Assembly: GCA_041596515.1 (NCBI GenBank)
Contig: JBFHIJ010000005.1
Location: 1-64,000, forward strand
DNA from: JBFHIJ01 sp041596515
GTDB lineage: Bacteria; Bacteroidota; Ignavibacteria; Kapaibacteriales; UBA2268
Reading direction: 5' to 3'
DNA: 64,000 bases
This document shows positions 24,456 to 34,391 of this stretch, in pieces. Made by a program: the position numbers and the translations under genes. Within the stretch, counting starts at the first letter, position 1. Each line of letters begins with the position of its first letter. The notes under the pieces are model-generated. The model did not search any database, was not told the origin of the DNA, and saw nothing but the letters and a program-made list of their open reading frames with translations.

Positions 24456-25829
24456 ATGAAAAGATATTATATAGTAGCGTTGACAATAATGATGGCGATG
24501 CTTTCCATTATTTCTTGTACACCGGACTCTGCAGATTTGCCTCCAACACCTTTAGACCAGATGGGGTACGTAAGAGTGCTTGCGGCAAACCCTGACCACC
24601 AAACTACGGATGTATATGTTGATGGGGATTTAATTCATCCTAACGTAAATTATACTGAGTTGAGCGCTTACGAACTGCAAGAACCAACTACTTTGTACTA
24701 TCAATTTGTTGATCCTGCCACAAATTATGCTTATGTCCAAGCTAATATCAAATTACAAGAACCGTCAACTTACACGTGTGTAACATATAAGCTTTTTGAA
24801 GCTGAAAATGATTCAGCATTAAATACGAATATTCTTCTATTAAAAGATATAGAGAATACTGCTCCTAATAAAGCGGATATTAGATTTCTAAATTTATTTT
24901 ATGGCTCGTCCTTACTTGATTTTAGATTGGGAAGTGCTACAGGTGAAATACTGTTGGATTCGGTACCTTATGCGAACTATATAGATTCTGCATATAGAGC
25001 AAACTACATCACAGAAGTGCCTGACATAAATATAAATCGATATGTGTCATATCCTCTCGACGAAGGGAATTACGATTTTGTAGTTACAAAAACAGAAGAT
25101 GGGAGTCTTGTCTCAGAATATGAAACTATATTTCTGGAAGGTGGTAAAACTTACTATCTGACTTTATTTGGGGACATATTTAGCTCGGAAGATATAGTTC
25201 AAGCAAAAGCGTTTGTATCTAATGGCTTGCCCGGAGAATATATCGACATGAAGCAACCTCTTCCTAAGCTATTATTTGTTAATCTGTTATCAGATGATAA
25301 CGACATAGACGTATATGTGAATGGTACAAAAGGAGCAAGCTTGGGCTATACAGATAATTCTGATTATATAGTAGCTAAGCCGAACTCTAATACAGTTTCG
25401 GTAAAAGAGATAAATACACTAAATACCATATTCGATTTTCAGGTTGATTTGGCTGATAAACAAAAGAAAACAGTTATTGCTTATACTGACGGTACTGAAA
25501 TTAGGCATGCAGAATTTGAAGATAATACAGATGCTCCACAGCAGGGAAAATCTAAAATACGACTTATAAACATGACAGATTTATCAAATATAGACTTATT
25601 TGACTCTGAAACAGCATTAATCGAACAAATAGATATATCGCAAAGCTCTCAGTTATTAGAAATTGATGCTAAAAACTACAAATTTGAATTATATAACTCA
25701 TCAGGTGAAGCAATTACTGCGGTGCGCGAGATTGAATTGCCGGCAAATAGAATTATTACATTTATAGCATATAAATTAACAAAAGCGAATGGCGGTTTCG
25801 AATACGCTTTAAAACGTATCGATTACTAA
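24456..25829 (+). CDS. DUF4397-type surface lipoprotein
   Basis: From the ATG at 24456 the protein has 457 residues with a lipoprotein signal (MKRYYIVALTIMMAMLSIISC). The rest consists of beta-rich repeats: YVRVLAANPDHQTTDVYVDG, LLFVNLLSDDNDIDVYVNG and IRLINMTDLSNIDLFDSE. These repeat the start 'R-hydrophobic-N/A...DVYVDG' of DUF4397 domains, so about four copies are likely. Such proteins are frequent exported lipoproteins in Bacteroidota, and their role is not known. Upstream reading to 24354 adds a non-signal leader and is not favoured. It lies 75 bp before lon but is probably independent. Confidence 0.72.
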   Translation: MKRYYIVALTIMMAMLSIISCTPDSADLPPTPLDQMGYVRVLAANPDHQTTDVYVDGDLIHPNVNYTELSAYELQEPTTLYYQFVDPATNYAYVQANIKLQEPSTYTCVTYKLFEAENDSALNTNILLLKDIENTAPNKADIRFLNLFYGSSLLDFRLGSATGEILLDSVPYANYIDSAYRANYITEVPDININRYVSYPLDEGNYDFVVTKTEDGSLVSEYETIFLEGGKTYYLTLFGDIFSSEDIVQAKAFVSNGLPGEYIDMKQPLPKLLFVNLLSDDNDIDVYVNGTKGASLGYTDNSDYIVAKPNSNTVSVKEINTLNTIFDFQVDLADKQKKTVIAYTDGTEIRHAEFEDNTDAPQQGKSKIRLINMTDLSNIDLFDSETALIEQIDISQSSQLLEIDAKNYKFELYNSSGEAITAVREIELPANRIITFIAYKLTKANGGFEYALKRIDY

Positions 25830-25904
25830 ACAGATAAATATTAGGACTAAGTTTTTACTTAAGAGAATCACAAATAAAAGACAGCAAATAGCGAAAGGTG
25901 CAAA

Positions 25905-28397
25905 ATGTCAGAAAAAGAAGATTTATTGAACAATTTAGAAATAACGGACAAAGATAACACAAGTATACCGGAAAAGCTTACGGTGCTGCCTTTGAGGGAT
26001 CTTATCATTTTTCCAAACATGATATTCCCCGTTTTAATAGGTAGAAATTCTTCACTTAAGGCTGTTGCTGAAGCAGTCGAAAGGGATAAATTTATTTTTG
26101 TTGCTTCGCAGATGGATGCCCAAGTAGAAGATGCAGGCTTTGAAGATATTTACCATTATGGTACAACTTGTAAGATACTTCAAGTCCTTAGGTTACCGAA
26201 CAACTTACTAAAAGTGCTTGTGGAAGGTGTCTTCCAAGGTAAAATTGAAAAACGTTATAAAAATGAAGAATTCCTTGAAGCAAAAATCAAAAGAGTAGAC
26301 GTAAAATATAGTGATAAAAATAAAGAACTTCAAGCGCTCATCAGACACAGTTCCGAACTTTTTGAAGAGTATGTAAAGAATAACAGAAATATGCCTCCTG
26401 AGATAATTACAGCTTTTGAAAACATAGATGATCCTATCAGAAAGCTATATTATGCGGCAGCAAATATTAAATCCAAAATATCTGTAAAACAGGAAATATT
26501 AGAAGAGAGATTCCTCAAAAAGCAATATTTCAAGCTTGCCTCTATTTTGAGTGCAGAGCTCGAATTATTAGAGTTAGAGGACGAAATAGACATAAAAATT
26601 CACGACACGATACAAAAGACTCAGAAGAAATTTTACATTCAAGAGCAAATACGTGTGCTCCAAAATGAGCTTGGAGATGATGAAGAAGTAGTTCCTGAGC
26701 TTGCCAGCATTAAAGAAATGATTGAAAAATCAGGGATGCCGGATGATATTAAAACAAGAGCTTATGAGGATTTTGAAAAACTCAAAAAAACTCCAACTAT
26801 GTCGCCTGAATATTCTGTAAATAGAACTTATCTTGAAATGCTTACAGCTCTACCGTGGAAGAACAGAACTGATGATAATTTAGATATAGACCATGTAAAA
26901 AATATTCTCGATGAAGATCATTATGCTTTAGATAAACCAAAAGACAGAATATTAGAATACATTGCGATACTCAATCTTGTTGGCAATCTTAAAAAACAGA
27001 TTCTTTGCTTTGTTGGCCCTCCGGGTGTTGGTAAAACTTCTTTGGCGAAATCAATAGCCAGAGCTCTGGATAGGAAGTTTGTTAGATTCTCGCTCGGCGG
27101 AGTCAGAGACGAAGCTGAGATCAGAGGTCACAGGCGTACTTATATTGGTGCTATGCCCGGGAAAATCCTTCAATCTATGAAAAAAGCAGGCACTGTAAAT
27201 CCTGTGCTTCTGTTAGACGAGATAGATAAAATGGCTATGGATTTCAGAGGCGACCCTACTTCGGCGTTGTTAGAAGTGTTAGACCCTGAGCAAAATGTAA
27301 ACTTCAACGATCATTATATTGAAGTAGATTATGATTTGTCTAATGTGCTCTTTATTACTACTGCAAACGTCAGATACGACATCCCTCTCCCACTTCTGGA
27401 TAGGATGGAAATAATCGAGCTTAACAGCTATTTAGAACCTGAAAAACTTGAAATAGCAAAAAGGCATATTGTACCTAAAGTATTGAAAGAATACGGCTTA
27501 GAAAATTTTAAAATAGATTTTAAAGATGAGGCGATACTCAAGATTATTAGTCAATACACAAGAGAAGCAGGCGTTCGTAATCTAGAAAGAGAAATAAGCG
27601 GTGTGCTGCGTAAATTTGCAAAAAGTGTTATAAGAACTTTTGAGACTAAGCCTAAAAAAGATAAAGATATTGAAAGAATTGCTCTGAAAGATAATAAAGA
27701 TTTTCAGGCGATGATTAAAAAGGCTAAATACGTAATCGACGAAGCGAAAGTAGAAGAGTTCCTCAAAGCTCCGCGATTTAAGAATAAACGTGAAAACCTT
27801 ACAGATAAAGTAGGTGTAGCTACCGGCCTGGCTTGGACTAGCGTAGGGGGGGATATACTTCCGATAGAAGTAAATATTATGCCCGGTGCAGAAAAACTTA
27901 CCTTGACGGGTAAACTTGGTGATGTAATGAAAGAATCCGGGATGGCTGCCTTATCTTATATCAGAGCTAATTACGAAGAATTTGGGATACCTGAGGGTTT
28001 TAATACTAAAAAAGAAGTCCACATTCATGTGCCGGAAGGTGCAATCCCTAAGGACGGGCCTTCTGCCGGTATCACTATGACCATGGCTCTGCTTTCTGCC
28101 GTTACGGGCAAAGCTCTCCGAGGAGATGTGGCTATGACTGGTGAAGTTACTCTCAGAGGAAACGTATTGCCTATTGGTGGTCTTAAAGAAAAACTACTTG
28201 CTGCTAAGCGTATGGGTATTAAAAAAGTACTTGTGCCTGAAGACAACATGAGAGATGTGGAAGATATTTCAGCAGAGATAACAGAAAGCTTGGAAATTGT
28301 GCCAGTGTCAAAAGTATCAGATGCACTTTCGCACGCCTTTGTAGAATGGAAATCAGAAAGTGAACCATTCCTGAAAGCCGGAAAAACTGAAGAATAG
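25905..28397 (+). CDS. lon: ATP-dependent protease Lon
   Basis: The 830-residue protein has the full Lon layout. An N-terminal substrate-binding domain (about 23-220, LPLRDLIIFPNMIFPVLIGR) is followed by the AAA+ module with Walker A GPPGVGKTS and Walker B LLLDEIDKM, and a C-terminal protease domain. The catalytic dyad is Ser720 (KDGPSAG) and Lys763 (GGLKEKLLAAKR). Lon degrades misfolded and short-lived regulatory proteins in the cytoplasm. A weak GAAAGGTGC ribosome site precedes the ATG and a terminator follows at 28431. No heat-shock promoter element was identified. Confidence 0.96.
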   Translation: MSEKEDLLNNLEITDKDNTSIPEKLTVLPLRDLIIFPNMIFPVLIGRNSSLKAVAEAVERDKFIFVASQMDAQVEDAGFEDIYHYGTTCKILQVLRLPNNLLKVLVEGVFQGKIEKRYKNEEFLEAKIKRVDVKYSDKNKELQALIRHSSELFEEYVKNNRNMPPEIITAFENIDDPIRKLYYAAANIKSKISVKQEILEERFLKKQYFKLASILSAELELLELEDEIDIKIHDTIQKTQKKFYIQEQIRVLQNELGDDEEVVPELASIKEMIEKSGMPDDIKTRAYEDFEKLKKTPTMSPEYSVNRTYLEMLTALPWKNRTDDNLDIDHVKNILDEDHYALDKPKDRILEYIAILNLVGNLKKQILCFVGPPGVGKTSLAKSIARALDRKFVRFSLGGVRDEAEIRGHRRTYIGAMPGKILQSMKKAGTVNPVLLLDEIDKMAMDFRGDPTSALLEVLDPEQNVNFNDHYIEVDYDLSNVLFITTANVRYDIPLPLLDRMEIIELNSYLEPEKLEIAKRHIVPKVLKEYGLENFKIDFKDEAILKIISQYTREAGVRNLEREISGVLRKFAKSVIRTFETKPKKDKDIERIALKDNKDFQAMIKKAKYVIDEAKVEEFLKAPRFKNKRENLTDKVGVATGLAWTSVGGDILPIEVNIMPGAEKLTLTGKLGDVMKESGMAALSYIRANYEEFGIPEGFNTKKEVHIHVPEGAIPKDGPSAGITMTMALLSAVTGKALRGDVAMTGEVTLRGNVLPIGGLKEKLLAAKRMGIKKVLVPEDNMRDVEDISAEITESLEIVPVSKVSDALSHAFVEWKSESEPFLKAGKTEE

Positions 28398-28430
28398 TGT
28401 GAGCAATATACTCAAGAAATGATAAAATTT

Positions 28431-28460
28431 AGAGGCGTTCGTCAGAGCGTCTCTTTTTTT
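28431..28460 (+). terminator. Rho-independent terminator of lon
   Basis: AGAGGCG pairs with CGTCTCT (one G-T pair) and is followed by a run of T. The same stem sequence is used after pyrE (54152-54188). Confidence 0.8.
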
Positions 28461-28614
28461 GATGCACCTCGTCCCAAGAAAAGTTGATAGACTCAGTATA
28501 GATAGTTATAATAGAGCAAAGACAATACATTTCTTTTATACAAATACAATATTCATATTATGTTACATTCTTTTTGCCACAAACTCTGGGATTTGTAGTT
28601 AGGTTGGGTGAGAT

Positions 28615-28648
28615 AAAAGCTGCCTACATCAGATAAGTAAGCAGCTTT
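28615..28648 (-). terminator. Terminator of the aminotransferase gene
   Basis: AAAGCTGC and GCAGCTTT form an 8-bp stem; read on the minus strand it ends in TTTTAT. It lies 24 bp after the aminotransferase stop codon. Confidence 0.65.
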
Positions 28649-28671
28649 GATATAATTCCACACAGATTTTA

Positions 28672-29871
28672 TTATCTGTTTTTATATTTTTTGTAGAAGT
28701 CGCCAATGTGCTCAAATGCTTTTTTGATTACTTCTTCCTGAGGCAACAATACTGTTCTGAAGTGCTGTGTACCCGGTTTTTGACCAAAGCCGCTACCCGG
28801 TACAACGATAACGCCTGTTTCTTTGATAAGTTCAGCGCAGAATTTTGTGTCATCATCCACATCAATTGAGGCAAAAGCGTAGAATGCACCTTCAGGTTTT
28901 ACTAATTCAATACCGTCGATTTGATTAACCATTTCTATAGTCAAATCGCGTCTTTTTTGCATAGTTTTTACCATGTTGTGAAGGTGAGTCTGGTCACCGT
29001 CCAAAGCAGCCATTATAGCATACTGCTCAGGGTGGTTTGCAGAAACACGAGCTCTAAGCAATTTATTGATAGCTTCGATATAATCGCCTAATACTTCTTG
29101 GCGACCAGAAACAACGCCCCAACCAATTCTATAACCGGGAACTACGTAGTTTTTAGACATACCTGAGAAAGTAATACAGCTTACGTCTTCATTCAAAGCT
29201 GCGATAGAAACCAATTCTTTATCGTCAAATATTAGTTTATCATAGATTTCATCAGCAAATATCACTAGATTGTGCTTCAATGCTAAATCAATTATCTCAA
29301 GTAAAATTTCTTTCTTGCAGATAGAACCTGTCGGGTTATTAGGATTGATAAGTACAATCGCGCGAGTTTTATCATTAATTTTTGCTTTTATATCTTCCAC
29401 GTCCGGCTGCCAGCCATTTTCTTCATCCAAGTAATAAGGATTTGGCTCTAATTCCAATTTAGCCTGAACTGCAGTGTACAATGGGTAACCCGGAGTTGGC
29501 ATAAGGAAGTTTTCACCTTTATTAAGCAATGCAGCTAAGCATATCTCAATTGCTTCAGAAGCACCTGAAGTAATAAAAGTATCAAGAATATTTTTGATAC
29601 CTTTTTTATTAGCATCGCGATTGATAGATTCAATTGCCGGTGCGATACCTGCAGATGGAGCGTAACCGTTTAAGTTATCTCTCATCGCTTTAGCAGTAGC
29701 TTCCACTACATGAGCAGGAGTAACGTGATCGTAGATGTTAGGATCGCCGATATTCAAATAAAACATTTCTTTGCCTGTTTTGGCAACTTCATTTGCTAAA
29801 ACAATGATATCTCTGATTGCATAAGTAACATTAGCTGTTCTGGTAGCAGGAGCAATAGACTTGAAACTCAT
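28672..29871 (-). CDS. Class I aminotransferase, AlaA-like
   Basis: From the ATG at 29871, with a GGAG ribosome site eight bases upstream, the protein has 399 residues; the upstream TTG reading would swallow that site. It is a fold-type I pyridoxal-phosphate aminotransferase: INPNNPTG near 175, FADEIYD near 205, and Schiff-base Lys240 in SGMSKNYVVPGYRIGW. The N-terminus (TYAIRDIIVLANE, LNIGDPN) resembles alanine aminotransferase AlaA rather than tyrosine or histidinol-phosphate enzymes. Likely reaction: alanine + 2-oxoglutarate to pyruvate + glutamate; other acceptors are possible. It is transcribed divergently from rimO. Confidence 0.85.
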   Translation of the reverse strand: MSFKSIAPATRTANVTYAIRDIIVLANEVAKTGKEMFYLNIGDPNIYDHVTPAHVVEATAKAMRDNLNGYAPSAGIAPAIESINRDANKKGIKNILDTFITSGASEAIEICLAALLNKGENFLMPTPGYPLYTAVQAKLELEPNPYYLDEENGWQPDVEDIKAKINDKTRAIVLINPNNPTGSICKKEILLEIIDLALKHNLVIFADEIYDKLIFDDKELVSIAALNEDVSCITFSGMSKNYVVPGYRIGWGVVSGRQEVLGDYIEAINKLLRARVSANHPEQYAIMAALDGDQTHLHNMVKTMQKRRDLTIEMVNQIDGIELVKPEGAFYAFASIDVDDDTKFCAELIKETGVIVVPGSGFGQKPGTQHFRTVLLPQEEVIKKAFEHIGDFYKKYKNR

Positions 29872-30187
29872 TATATGATTCTCCGATTGCAAATAATTAG
29901 TATTTAAAAGCTTATCGCAAAATTAAGAAAAAAGGGCACACCAAAAAGCAAATTCAGAATATTTCATGTATGCTTAACTTAGTAAGCTTTAAAATCTTAA
30001 ATTAGAATTGTAATATATATTTAGTAAAAATGATTCTACCAGCCTTTCTGTAAAATAATCCTAATAGCATAAGAAATTTTTAGAGAGTAACTAATATCAT
30101 CTCAAATTTCGATATATTTGTTACTTTATATAATATATATCTAAGCTATTCGAGATACTTAGAATAAGTTAAATATAAAGGTTAGAA
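29872..30187. other. Divergent promoter region between aminotransferase gene and rimO
   Basis: About 315 bp without a gene. It holds a TAATTTTG box for the leftward gene (plus 29918-29925) and a TATATTTG box for rimO (30113-30120). A 24-base segment at 30154-30177 differs at only two positions from one before the UmuD-like gene (13814-13837). Confidence 0.45.
30113..30120 (+). promoter_or_regulatory. Bacteroidota -7 element upstream of rimO
   Basis: TATATTTG fits TAnnTTTG and is preceded by CAAATTTCG (30103-30111), the same context as before the UmuD-like gene. The predicted leader is about 60 nt. Confidence 0.4.
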
Positions 30188-31486
30188 ATGAAGACTAAAA
30201 ATGTTAAAAATATATCGGTAATTACTTTGGGCTGTGCCAAGAATGTGTACGATTCGGAAAAGCTAATCGGAATGCTCAAAGGAAATAATCTTAACTATAC
30301 AGAAGATTTGAATAATACAGATGGACTTATTATAAATACCTGCGGTTTTATCGAAGGCTCAAAACAGGAAAGTATTGATTATATACTTCAGGCTTGTGAG
30401 ATGCGAAAGTCAGGTCAGTTACAGTCTCTTATAGTTATGGGCTGCTTAGTAGAACGTTACAAGCAGGAGCTATCAGAGCAGATAGAAACAGTGGATCACT
30501 GGTTAGGTGTAAATTCGCAAGAGCAAATAGTAAAAACTCTTATTGGCGATCAAAAATTTAGCCTTATTAATGAAAGGATGTTGCTTACTCCTAATCACTC
30601 TGCTTTTATGAAAATTTCAGAAGGCTGCGACCATAAATGTGGCTTCTGTGCTATACCGGGCATTCGTGGCAAGCATATTTCCAGGCCAATTGAAGATATT
30701 GTAGACGAGGCAAAAAAACTGATAGATGGCGGCACAAAGGAAATAGTGGTAATTGCTCAGGATAGCACTTTCTATGGTAAAGATTTGTACGGAGAAAGAA
30801 GAATTGCCGAGCTTGCCTCAAAGCTATCAGACATTAACGGGCTGGAATGGGTCAGATTTATGTATGCTTACCCAAGAGCATATCCGCTTGAGTTCTTAGA
30901 TGTGATGGCTGAGAGGGATAATATTTGCAATTATGTTGATATTCCTTTGCAGCATATTTCGGACACTGTACTTAAATCTATGAGGCGAGGTATTACCGGG
31001 GATAGGATTAGAGAGCTTATTGACACTATGCGAAGCAAAGTCCCTAATATCTCAATCCGAAGCACATTTATTACAGGTTACCCAAATGAAACAGAAAAAG
31101 ATTTTGAAGAGCTTTTAGAATTTATCAAGACTTATAGATTAGACAGAGTTGGTGTTTTTACTTATTCGCAGGAAGATGGAACTCCTTCATTTGACTTACT
31201 TGATCCTATATCTGAGGAAATCAAAAAAGAAAGAGCTGATAAATTAATGATAACACAACAAGAAATGTCACTAAATATTAATGAATCAAAAATTGGCTCT
31301 ATTCGTAAGGTACTTATAGATGAGCTTAATGAAGATGGCTCTTATTTCGGAAGAACTGAACATGATGCCCCTGAAGTAGATAACGGAGTGTTTGTGACAT
31401 CAGAAAAATCTATCGAAATAGGCAGCTTTGTAAATGTTAAAATTACTAATGCTCAAGAATATGATCTTTATGGAACAACGGAGTAG
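30188..31486 (+). CDS. rimO: Ribosomal protein S12 methylthiotransferase RimO
   Basis: The 432-residue radical-SAM enzyme adds a methylthio group to an aspartate of ribosomal protein S12. It has an N-terminal UPF0004 domain with cluster cysteines C16, C52 and C86, and a radical-SAM domain with C147-x3-C151-x2-C154 in SEGCDHKCGFCAIP. A C-terminal TRAM domain follows (about 365-432). The start ITLGCAKNVYDSE is characteristic of RimO as opposed to MiaB. The nhaA gene begins six bases after its stop, so the two are likely co-transcribed. Confidence 0.93.
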   Translation: MKTKNVKNISVITLGCAKNVYDSEKLIGMLKGNNLNYTEDLNNTDGLIINTCGFIEGSKQESIDYILQACEMRKSGQLQSLIVMGCLVERYKQELSEQIETVDHWLGVNSQEQIVKTLIGDQKFSLINERMLLTPNHSAFMKISEGCDHKCGFCAIPGIRGKHISRPIEDIVDEAKKLIDGGTKEIVVIAQDSTFYGKDLYGERRIAELASKLSDINGLEWVRFMYAYPRAYPLEFLDVMAERDNICNYVDIPLQHISDTVLKSMRRGITGDRIRELIDTMRSKVPNISIRSTFITGYPNETEKDFEELLEFIKTYRLDRVGVFTYSQEDGTPSFDLLDPISEEIKKERADKLMITQQEMSLNINESKIGSIRKVLIDELNEDGSYFGRTEHDAPEVDNGVFVTSEKSIEIGSFVNVKITNAQEYDLYGTTE

Positions 31487-31492
31487 TGATAT

Positions 31493-32848
31493 ATGAATAA
31501 ATTACACAAGACGATTAAAGAAGGACCTGTCGGCAACGCAACCGACAAGATTATCACAACTTTTCAGCAATTTGCAAAAAGTAGCTCCGCCGGAGGAATT
31601 TTACTTATTCTTGTTACTGTGCTGGCAATGATATGGGCAAATAGCCCTTATGCAGATTCATATTTCTCATTATGGCACACTACTTTTACAGTCGGTTTTG
31701 ATGGCTTTGAGCTATCTAAACACCTAAGTCATTGGATAAATGATGGGCTGATGGCAATATTTTTCTTCGTAGTCGGGCTGGAGATTAAGAGGGAAATACT
31801 CGTAGGCGAACTGTCTTCTGTTAAGAAGTCTATGCTACCACTTGTAGGTGCATTGGGTGGTATGGTAGTGCCTGCACTAATATATTTTATGATTAACAAT
31901 GGCACACCTGATATACGTGGTTGGGGTATTCCTGTAGCGACAGATATCGCATTTGCTTTGGGCGTTTTAGCTTTGCTTGGCGACAGAGTCCCCGTAAGCT
32001 TAAAAGTGTTCCTAACGGCATTGGCTATAGTTGATGATATTGGAGCAGTTCTGATAATAGCAATATTTTATACCAGTGAAATATCCTTGGTTGCTTTATA
32101 TTTTGCAGGAGGATTTCTTGGTTTGCTAATGATACTAAACTACTTTAATGTAAGACACACTGTGCTGTATTTCATACTGGGTGTTGCCTTGTGGATAGCC
32201 TTTTTGAAATCAGGCATTCATGCTACCATTGGTGGTATACTACTTGCGTTTACAATACCTGCCGTTGGTAAATACAACAAAGAAGAGTTTGCTAAAAAAA
32301 GCAATAAGTATATAGACAAGCTTAACAACCTAAAGGATCAGCCGGACGAAGGAGAATCCATTGATTATAGATTTAATGTAATACAAAACTTAGAATCCTT
32401 AGCAGAAAAATCTCAATCGCCTCTGCACACATTGGAGCATTTTTTGCACCCTTATGTTACATGGGCAATTATGCCGATTTTTGCGTTAGCAAATGCAGGT
32501 GTCAGCTTAGATGGATTTAGTTTAGACTCTATCTTAAATCCTGTATCAATGGGAGTGATAGGAGGCCTATTTGTAGGTAAGCAGCTTGGTGTATTCATAT
32601 TTGTGCTCATTGCAATAATGCTTGGAATTGCTTCAATCCCAAAAGGAGTAAGCAAGATGCAACTTTATGCAGTAAGTATTCTTACTGGTATTGGTTTTAC
32701 AATGTCTCTATTTGTGAGCAATTTGGCTTTTGGGCCAAGTGAAAGCGGAGACTATGCAAAAATAGGTATTTTGGTAGCATCATTGCTTGCCGGGGCTGTA
32801 GGCTATTTTATGCTTAAAGCATCCAGTAAAGGCGAGCGAGCAACATAA
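31493..32848 (+). CDS. nhaA: Na+/H+ antiporter NhaA
   Basis: The 451-residue membrane protein exchanges Na+ or Li+ for protons across the inner membrane. Family signatures include FFFVVGLEIKREILVGEL, TDIAFALGVLALLG and the paired ion-binding aspartates in ALAIVDDIGAVLIIAIFYT. It is about 60 residues longer than the E. coli protein. The extra length is mainly a charged loop (about 260-320, KSNKYIDKLNNLKDQPDEGE) in the middle of the protein. The start follows rimO by six bases. A bidirectional terminator lies downstream at 32896. Confidence 0.94.
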   Translation: MNKLHKTIKEGPVGNATDKIITTFQQFAKSSSAGGILLILVTVLAMIWANSPYADSYFSLWHTTFTVGFDGFELSKHLSHWINDGLMAIFFFVVGLEIKREILVGELSSVKKSMLPLVGALGGMVVPALIYFMINNGTPDIRGWGIPVATDIAFALGVLALLGDRVPVSLKVFLTALAIVDDIGAVLIIAIFYTSEISLVALYFAGGFLGLLMILNYFNVRHTVLYFILGVALWIAFLKSGIHATIGGILLAFTIPAVGKYNKEEFAKKSNKYIDKLNNLKDQPDEGESIDYRFNVIQNLESLAEKSQSPLHTLEHFLHPYVTWAIMPIFALANAGVSLDGFSLDSILNPVSMGVIGGLFVGKQLGVFIFVLIAIMLGIASIPKGVSKMQLYAVSILTGIGFTMSLFVSNLAFGPSESGDYAKIGILVASLLAGAVGYFMLKASSKGERAT

Positions 32849-32895
32849 AATTGATGTTTATCTCAGAATATTTTTATTAGAATATTAGTTAACAT

Positions 32896-32930
32896 AAAAC
32901 AAGCAGGATATTTGACATCCTGCTTGTTTT
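32896..32930. terminator. Bidirectional terminator between nhaA and the FIST gene
   Basis: AAAACAAGCAGGAT and ATCCTGCTTGTTTT form a perfect 14-bp stem around a 7-base loop. It lies between two convergent genes and ends in a T run on both strands. Confidence 0.88.
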
Positions 32931-32954
32931 ATAATATAATGTTTCTATATCTGC

Positions 32955-34265
32955 CTATTTAAAGACTAACATTGTGGCAGTCTGATTCACATGGCCTAAG
33001 AATTCTTCACCGTAAGTTGAGAAGCCGATAGTAGGATAAGCAGAGAATAATTCGGCATATTCAGCTTCCATACCTTTCGCTCTTAACTCTAAAGTACGAA
33101 GAATACAGTTAAAATTGATAATACCGGAAATAGATCCCAAAATTTTCTCAGCTTTTTCAATAGCCGTTTTAGTGTCACGAATCAAATCATCACTTGCCAA
33201 AATGTTCAGATTCATACCTTCTTTTACCGCACAATAAAATTTCATTTTGCTGCCGATAATTCGTTGTGGAGAGCGTACAAATGGTTCCCCATCTATCATA
33301 AGACCTAAAGGATGAGTAATAAAGCTGTTAGGAGCGTCATCTATTGAAATTCCTAAAGCTCTGGCATATTCTTCAGCAGCAGGTTCGCCGTTAAACTCTA
33401 AGATTTCTCTGTCTTTTTCATTTACTTTTGTAGCGACTAATACTTTATTCAAGTTAGTAAAACTTTGAGTTTTGATATATTGGAACTCAGTTTCAGGTTT
33501 CAAAACGCAGAGAACCGCTGCATCCTTGTAAGCATATCCGTTTGCGTGGACATAGGTTTCTTTAAATTTGAGCCCATCTCCGGCAGAGGCACCTACAAAA
33601 ATTAAGTCACTGGCAGCTCCCAGTTTTTCCATTAGTTCTTCTTCGTGCCCGGTCACGCCATCTATTAATACAATCCCAGCATAAGTATCAATGTCAAGCG
33701 AAGAAATGGATTTGCCTAAATCTTGTTCAAATCCATGCATTGCAGACTTTAGGTTTATTTCTTCAGATAAATTTTCTACTACCTGCACCGATATTTTTTC
33801 AGCTAACTGGCTACCGATACCCATCGCAACGATGTTACCTTCCAGCATTTTCCCGGAAATTATTTCACCTGCAGTAGAGCAACCTATAACATCGGCATCC
33901 TGAAACGCATATCTCATCTCAGCAGCGAGCCATCTTTGATCATAATCTGATGAAGCAAAATAGATTACCAATTTTGGATTTATAGGCATCAGACTAAATC
34001 TTATCTGAGACACAGCTTCGATTATATTTTGGTTAGCGGTATTAAAAATTTCAATTTGACTAGAGTCCGAATTATTTAGAGTATCTGCAGCAAACGCCTC
34101 GAGTTTTTGAATTATTTCCTTATCGTCTTCAGATGTATAAGTATAATTATCAGGATTAATCCCACTAAGCACCAGTTTGTTCTTCATGAGATTTGCTACC
34201 AGAGGATTGCCTTTCGATCTCCTTTGGATTATATTATCAATCATAAATTTTATTAAGCCAGCCAT
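32955..34265 (-). CDS. FIST-domain sensor protein (stand-alone)
   Basis: The 436-residue soluble protein has FIST_N (about 95-260: LVIYFASSDYDQRWLAAEM, DVIGCSTAGEI) and FIST_C (about 270-420: RIIGSKMKFYCAVKEGMNL, INFNCILRTLEL) domains. FIST proteins are small-molecule sensors; some bind nitric oxide or cytokinin-like ligands and act on histidine kinases. The N-terminal 85 residues are an extra charged helical segment. No kinase or cyclase is fused or adjacent, so its output partner is unknown. It converges on nhaA. Confidence 0.85.
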   Translation of the reverse strand: MAGLIKFMIDNIIQRRSKGNPLVANLMKNKLVLSGINPDNYTYTSEDDKEIIQKLEAFAADTLNNSDSSQIEIFNTANQNIIEAVSQIRFSLMPINPKLVIYFASSDYDQRWLAAEMRYAFQDADVIGCSTAGEIISGKMLEGNIVAMGIGSQLAEKISVQVVENLSEEINLKSAMHGFEQDLGKSISSLDIDTYAGIVLIDGVTGHEEELMEKLGAASDLIFVGASAGDGLKFKETYVHANGYAYKDAAVLCVLKPETEFQYIKTQSFTNLNKVLVATKVNEKDREILEFNGEPAAEEYARALGISIDDAPNSFITHPLGLMIDGEPFVRSPQRIIGSKMKFYCAVKEGMNLNILASDDLIRDTKTAIEKAEKILGSISGIINFNCILRTLELRAKGMEAEYAELFSAYPTIGFSTYGEEFLGHVNQTATMLVFK

Positions 34266-34391
34266 AGCTATTTGCCTTTTTGTCCTTTATTATATAGTCT
34301 AAAGTAACGATATTTTTGTTTATTTAAAAGTACATAATTTTAAAGACAAGATACACTATGTATAATTGCAAATAAAAAAAGAGCCGACTAA

